This document shows, one piece after another, positions 1 to 6,200 of a stretch of DNA of 6,990 nucleotides; position 1 is the stretch's first letter; every line of letters starts with the position of its first letter. This DNA comes from an uncultured Akkermansia sp. (GTDB taxonomy: Bacteria > Verrucomicrobiota > Verrucomicrobiia > Verrucomicrobiales > Akkermansiaceae), in NCBI GenBank assembly GCA_900766865.1, contig CAAFXA010000305.1:1-6990 (forward strand), read 5' to 3'. Both the position numbers and the translations under genes were made by a program. The notes under the pieces are model-generated. The model ran no database searches. It was given only the letters and a program-made list of their open reading frames with translations, and was not told where the DNA came from.

Positions 1-59
1 GCTTTCGATGATCAGGGGAGTTGCTGTCTGCTCGCTAAAGAACTTACACTTAGTATATC
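1..59 (+). other. Upstream stretch, possible tail of a preceding ORF
   Basis: No gene can be recognised here. The frame starting at base 1 is open for 20 codons and ends with TGA at 61-63, giving an ATGA overlap with the start at 60. This could be the end of an upstream gene, but 20 codons with two adjacent Cys and no recognisable motif prove nothing. No Shine-Dalgarno sequence sits at the usual distance from the ATG: the purine run AGGGGAG at 14-20 is about 39 bases too far upstream. TAGTAT at 51-56 resembles a -10 box but has no matching -35 box and lies too close to the start. Confidence 0.3.
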
Positions 60-203
60 ATGAAATTACACTTACCTAAAAAACTCTTCGCCGCTGTTAT
101 GGCCTGCATGGCTACCTTCAGCGGGCTTTCCACCACTATCGGCACCGGCTTCATCGCCGGCGGCGCCGTGACTATCGCCTTCGTAGCCCAGGAAGCCAAG
201 GCA
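60..203 (+). other. Signal peptide coding region (residues 1-48)
   Basis: The N-terminus MKLHLPKKL gives a basic n-region. Two hydrophobic stretches follow, roughly residues 9-20 (Ala/Met/Phe-rich) and 30-43 (Gly/Ala/Ile/Val-rich), separated by a polar Ser/Thr/Gly linker. AKA at 46-48 before Glu49-Trp50 is a good signal peptidase I site. At 48 residues it is longer than a usual Sec signal, as is common for very large exported passengers, but it does not look like the proteobacterial ESPR extension. As I recall, MKLHLP starts followed by Ala-rich stretches recur in large Akkermansia surface proteins. Cys16 follows Val-Met-Ala, which is a weak lipobox at best, so a lipoprotein is less likely. 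Confidence 0.8.
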
Positions 204-3200
204 GAATGGGCCGCAGATAGTGGAACTAATGGCTATATTTATTGGTATTCGGATAGTACAACGAGTGACTTAGTTTTGCCAACGAGTGCTAGTGATGTGT
301 CGAACCCCGGATATGCAACCAATCCAGAAGCATGGACGAAGTTCTTTATATGTGGTAGTAATAATACGCCTAGGGAAGGCGAAAAACTTGTACTGACATT
401 GAACTCCATCACTGGTGCTGATGGGGTAAGTGTCGCATTTGATGCCAATCCGTGGGATGCAAATCAGTACATCACCAATGTGACTATTGACAATCTGTTT
501 GGCCACGAAGGAACAGGTAGCCTTAAATTGCTTAATGATAAGAATACGGAGACATCTGTAACAGTGAATCAGGTTACAGGTGTATTGAGCGGAGCGGTCA
601 ATATTGGTACTATGAATATTGGTACTGAACAATCGACCACAATTCTGAAGGGGTCTTTGCTGAATTCCGGAACCATGGTTCTGAAGGGAACTTTCGGTGT
701 GGATTGCTCAAATGTGGCTAATTATGTACTTTCTGAGGAATCAACGAATAATGCTATACTGTGGAGTGATGCTGCTAATTCTCAGGGCATAAAGAGTGTT
801 GCCGGTAGGGAGTATTTGGTGTTGAGTGACAGCGTTGATGTAGAGGGGGCCGTATTTACGGGGGCGACTATTGTTAAAGAGACGTGGGGATGGGTATATA
901 CTGCCGCCGATAGTGAGGAGCGGTTAGTAAGCTCTGACTATTCAGTACACACCGCGGATGTTAAGACGTCTCGCATTACAGATGCAGAATGGAGTGTTTT
1001 AACAGGTTTTGAGATATCTTCGGGTAAAAAGCTTATAGTTGATGATTTAACGCATGGGGTAAAAACCGTTAAGTTGTCAGATGATGGCATTTTAGTTTTG
1101 TCGCCGGGGAAGACGGTAGAATTAGGGCGTGTACTTGATGGTATTACGGGCGGTTCTCTTGTGATTAGTGGAACCGGTACTAATATTTGCCATATAGGCA
1201 ATATGCTGAATGATGCCAATATGACTGTTGATGGCGCCACACTTACGATAGATGAAAATTTTACCAGTAAGCTTAAGGGTAATATGACTATTACTAATAA
1301 GGGATTGGTAAAGGTTCAGGGTGGACTTTCCTCGAAAGATAGCTTGTTTAATTGGGGGAGTGATAGTAAGGTGGAGGTTCTTCACGATAGTGTATTAGAT
1401 TTGGCTGATAGCCGGTGGAGCATAAATAATGCGTCTTCATATGATTACGAGTTGTACCTTAGTGATAGTAAGTTGCTAGGAAAGGGGGATGAACATGGTG
1501 TACTAGACTTTATAAGCGGTGGAGCTGTAAAGGCTGATGGTAATAGTGAAATTGAGGGACTTATTAGGCTCAGAGGTGGTGAGATTGAGTTGAACGTGGA
1601 TGGAGAAAACAGCATCCTTACCATCTCGCGTACACATTCCGGAGGTGCTTTAAAGAAGACAGGTAGTGGAAAGCTCGTTATTACGGAAGGTTTGGATCAT
1701 TCCGGTAACACAACGATAGAAAGTGGAACTCTGGAGTTTGCTACAAAGTCGAACAAGCAGTATAATAATAAATTGACCCTCTCTGATAATGTCAAATTGC
1801 TTCATACAGATGTAGGTGTGACAACTATCAGGGGGACGCTTGGTTCGATAGATACATCCGATGCGTCTAAACGGTCGATTAAGAATGCTATTGGTGTTCA
1901 AAAGGGCGTATTAGTGGCAGCATATGATGAAAAGTCTGTTACAAAGTATGAGATGGAAAGTTTGAGCCTTTCCGGTGGTGGCTCTTTCCTATTCTTTGCT
2001 GACGAATCGGGTAAGGCTTTAACCGTAAATAATATAGACGTTGGGCAAGGTGGCGGCGAATTTGGCACTTTCGAGAGTTCAAACTGCTTTAATGTGGCTT
2101 TTACGATTAATGAAATAGTTGGTACGGACACAAAACTTAGACTTGTAAGTGGTGCAAAGACTAATGATGCAACAATCTTTGATTTGGCTGGAGAAAGCAC
2201 GGAGAATTCCTTTAGTGGCACTATTGAGTTATATGGTAAATCCTCCCAATTCGGTGCTAATGGAACTAAACGCAACTTCGCACTTAATATTACGGATGGT
2301 GCTAAGACGAGTAAAAGTGTTATAGCTACGGCTGAGTACGTTGCTGGTGGTAATTTCCCAGAGGGACGACATAGAATAGGTATTGGCATCAATGATGCGG
2401 ATGGCGTGACTGTTGCTGGTTTGCAAAGCACTGGTGCCGCAGAGGTTGTCATCTTCTCTGGTGCCGCTGCAGTAGGTTCCACATCGTATTCTTCCGACAC
2501 AACTGTCAGAACTCTCACTATTAATACGGCTGAGAATGCATATTACGTAACAGATGCGACCGTTCTTGGTAATCTGAATCTTGTTAAGAATGGGGAGGGG
2601 CATCAGCATTTGAGTGGTGATTTGAGCCAATTTAATGGTAGTATTACCATTAATGAGGGTGTACTTACCCTGTCGGGAATTTCTGCCTCTTCCCTCAAGA
2701 TGGCAGCAGCCGGTACTTTAGGGCTGCAGTTGAAGGATACAGCGGCTAATGCTCTTACTCTATCCTCTCTTGCGGCGGACAGTTCTGCAATCAATTTGCA
2801 GCTGAGAGCAGATACGGCCGGAACATACACGGCTATCGGTAAGGCCGATGATTGGGCCGGACTGACGTCTGATAAGTTGGGCAATATACAATATGTATTG
2901 CAACATGGACTTACTGCTAGTCACGTTCTTACCGAAAATGGAGAATTACAGATTACAGTTACCGGTGAGGCCAAGGTGGGGAATCTTACATGGAATACTG
3001 AAGGTAGCAGTAACAACTGGGCTCTTTCAGACGATAAAAACTGGAACATAGATGGGGCGGATGCTCTTACTCATTTCTGCCAGTCGGATAATGTAACGTT
3101 TAACGGTAACGGGGAAAAAGTAACCATCTTTGGCAACGTTGCTGCTACTGGTATTAACGTGACCGGAGTTGACTGGGAGTGGAGCGGGGATGGATCGGTT

Positions 3201-6200
3201 TCTTCGAGCGGTGCTTTAACCATTGATGAGGGGGGAGAGTTGACAATTTCCTCTACCGGAATTAAGACCTTTACCGGAGGTGTTACACTCAAGAATGGAG
3301 CTACTTTGATTGTTGAAAATGATGACTGTTGGAGTGGTGTGGTGAGAGGCATTGAGAAGAAGATTGGAACTTTGGTAATTGCAACCGGAAAGTATCACGA
3401 TACGACTGGAAGCAAAGATCCTTCATTTACTGCAGTTATCGGAGCTGATGCCGGCGAGGATTTGCTCAATACGCTGAGGTTTTCCAACGGTACAAGTATT
3501 AAGCTTACTACTACAGGCTCAGGAGAATGGGAGTGGCTTCGGGTTGCTGATACATTAGAAATCGTCGATGGTGCTCACGTTGAAATTGCTGCTACCACTT
3601 ATGACTATCGGAATTCGCCCTGTGCTGCGACATTCCGTTTGAGTGGTGCAGGTAAGGGCGAAGTTGGTACCGCTGAGGCATCGGCGCTGGCGTTAACGCA
3701 TTCGAAGCAGACAGGCTTTAATTCTTCGCTGGAATTGCTGGGGGATGCAACTATTTATCTGTCAGATGGTGTCACAGCTTCTTTCAGGGATGGAATTAGC
3801 GGTGCGGGTCATACGCTTACCAAGACTGGTGCTGGCAAGTTCCAGATTCACTCTGCGCAGAATCTTGGCCTTGATATTTATTCCGGTACAGTCGAGATGA
3901 TGGCATCTGATGCGATGTTGAATTCCGTAACAGGCTCGGGAACCCTCAATATTGCCAGTGGTACAACTAATCTTGCTGCTACAACTCAATTTGATGGTAT
4001 TGTGAATCTGTCAGGAGGTAATCTGAATATCATCTCCGGGGTGAATAATGTCGTTAACGCCTTGACTTTTGTGGGGGGAGCTGGAAGCAGCAGCAATCTC
4101 AACATCAAGAGTGGTGCTTCCTTTGCGGTTAGTCGTGCTCAATTGGGTGACGTGGTTAATTCTACAGTAAATGTAGAAGCCGGCGGCGCCTTAAATATCG
4201 TTGGTAGCAGTTCAGTGGGTATCACCAATTGGGAACACTATAAGTCGTATTCTACTTTCCTTCTTACTCACTGGAACTGCGATGTCTATATGAACATCAA
4301 CGGTACTTTCAATATGTTGAATAATCAATATATCAGTGCTGTTGATGTCGTGTCTTATAATCATAAAGCTGTCATCAATATTGAGGATGGTGGCGTTATG
4401 AATGCAAAGGGTATAGAGCTTGTTGGTCGCGACGGTAGTTCGAACTCTCAGGCAATTATCAATGTCAAATATGGGGCAACCCTGAACCTGGGGTCGGCCG
4501 GATTGGGGGATAAGCTTCTTGATAGCAGAACCCTGGAAGAGACGGTAAATAATACGCTGACATTCAATCTTAACGCTGGTGAACAAGGAGACAAGGCCGG
4601 AGCCACGCTTGGTATTCTCGAAGGCGCAGAGAAGTGGAGCACAGAGCGAAATCTGAGCTGGACGGGCGATGTGACATTCAACACCCAGGGGTACAAAGTA
4701 GCTGATAATGGTATAGGTGGCACTCGTGAGAATGGGACTGCCGGTACCATCGAGCTGAAAGGTGGTGTAAGCGGTGGTATCATCAAAGATGGCATAGGTG
4801 AGCTCGTACTGAGCGGCGATGTGTCAGGCGTAAGCCACCTGAAGGTGAATACCGGCACGGTGAGTCTGGAGACGCTCAGCAGTACAGGTCGCGATATTGA
4901 GCTTGCCGGGGGAACGACCCTTGACACGGCACTTACACTGAATGGCGGCTCACTTACGTTATCGCTTGCCGGTACTGCGGCTTCGATGGGTGATGAGATT
5001 CTTACCTTGGGGCAGGCATCCGGCACTACGCTGAATCTGACCTTGCTGGATGATGCCAAGGTTGGTGATACATTCACGTTGCTGAAGGATATTGATTCAC
5101 TGGCCGATGCTCTGGCAGATGGTGCCAAGGTGAGCGATTACTTCACGATGGGCACGATTACTGTGCAGAGTGCAACAGGTACGGCTCTTGCAGATGACAG
5201 CACCACATTGCGTCCGGATATTACAGCGGAGCGTTTAGGAGCCTCTGCTCTTATCTTCGATACGACCACCGGCGAGCTGAAGATAACTCTGGCAGCTGCT
5301 GAGCTGGAAGATGACCCGCTCTATTGGGAACCCAATGCTACCGGAGATGGCAAGTGGGGCGGTCCCAGCTGGTCTGGTGTGGATTACGAAGACGACCCGA
5401 AAACGCCGATAGCAGAGCCAACCTTCGCTCATGACCCCGGTGTCATAAAAGATGAGTGGTGTGGTGATGTTGTGTTCACCGGTGATGGTGCGGCAGATGC
5501 TCCGGCAAAGGTGACGGTGGATACCGATGCCGTGGTGTCCGACATGATTGTGGCCAATGGTCACTACACCTTTGCTCAGGACACAGTGGATGACGGCAAC
5601 GGCGGTACCACCGGCGTGGGTTCTCTGTCGATTCAGGATAAGCTCACCATCGGCGATGCCGCGAATCCCACGCAGGCAGCTTCTGCCATCCTGGACATGG
5701 CCGTTAAGGTAACAGATATCGAGCTGGCCAGCGGTGCCGCCTCTCTGACGGTGAACGAGGCCTTTGTACCGACCAAGGATGATGATGGTAAGGATGTTCC
5801 GATATCTCTCATTGCGAACAAGGGAGGTGCTATCATTAATGGTATAGCAGATAGAACGAACCTCGTCTTTGAGAATGCCGTTATTGGTGGTACGGCTCAG
5901 AAGCTGGGTACTGATATTCCTGACGATACCTCAGATGATGACATTGAGATTAACCATCTGAAGTTGAGCTCAGCAGTATTGACAGATGATGCGGGGAAGC
6001 CTACCGGACATGGTGGTGGCATTACTTTTGTTAATGCTACAATAACCGGAGCTATTGATAATGGTTCCGATACTAATCAGTCTGCAGCTGCGTTGCAATT
6101 TGTCGGCACAACTGTGTTGGACAGAACGGCGATGGGTGACCTGATTTCGGATGAGAAGGTATACTATTACAACTATATCGATGGTCAGGATGTCGCTCGT

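Noticed and set aside
21..56. Possible promoter, TTGCTG and TAGTAT
   Set aside because: The spacing is about 24 bases rather than 16-18, and transcription would start almost at the ATG.
99..107. Possible lipobox (Val-Met-Ala-Cys16)
   Set aside because: Met at the position two before Cys is unusual, the hydrophobic stretch before it is short, and a much better AKA cleavage site occurs at residues 46-48.
145..160. Inverted repeat CCGGC, six bases, GCCGG
   Set aside because: It is only five base pairs, lies inside signal-peptide codons made of GCC and GGC, and has no following T-run, so it is not a terminator or a credible regulatory hairpin.
1898..2518. Open frame of 206 codons on the - strand
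   Set aside because: It is an antisense shadow of the passenger, with no recognisable motif and no credible start context, and it overlaps a + strand region with clear PATR-type units.
4448..5128. Long open frame on the - strand (226 codons)
   Set aside because: It lies wholly antisense to the uninterrupted + strand gene. Its product is Ser/Pro/Val low-complexity sequence, as expected from the complement of Gly/Thr/Asp-rich codons.
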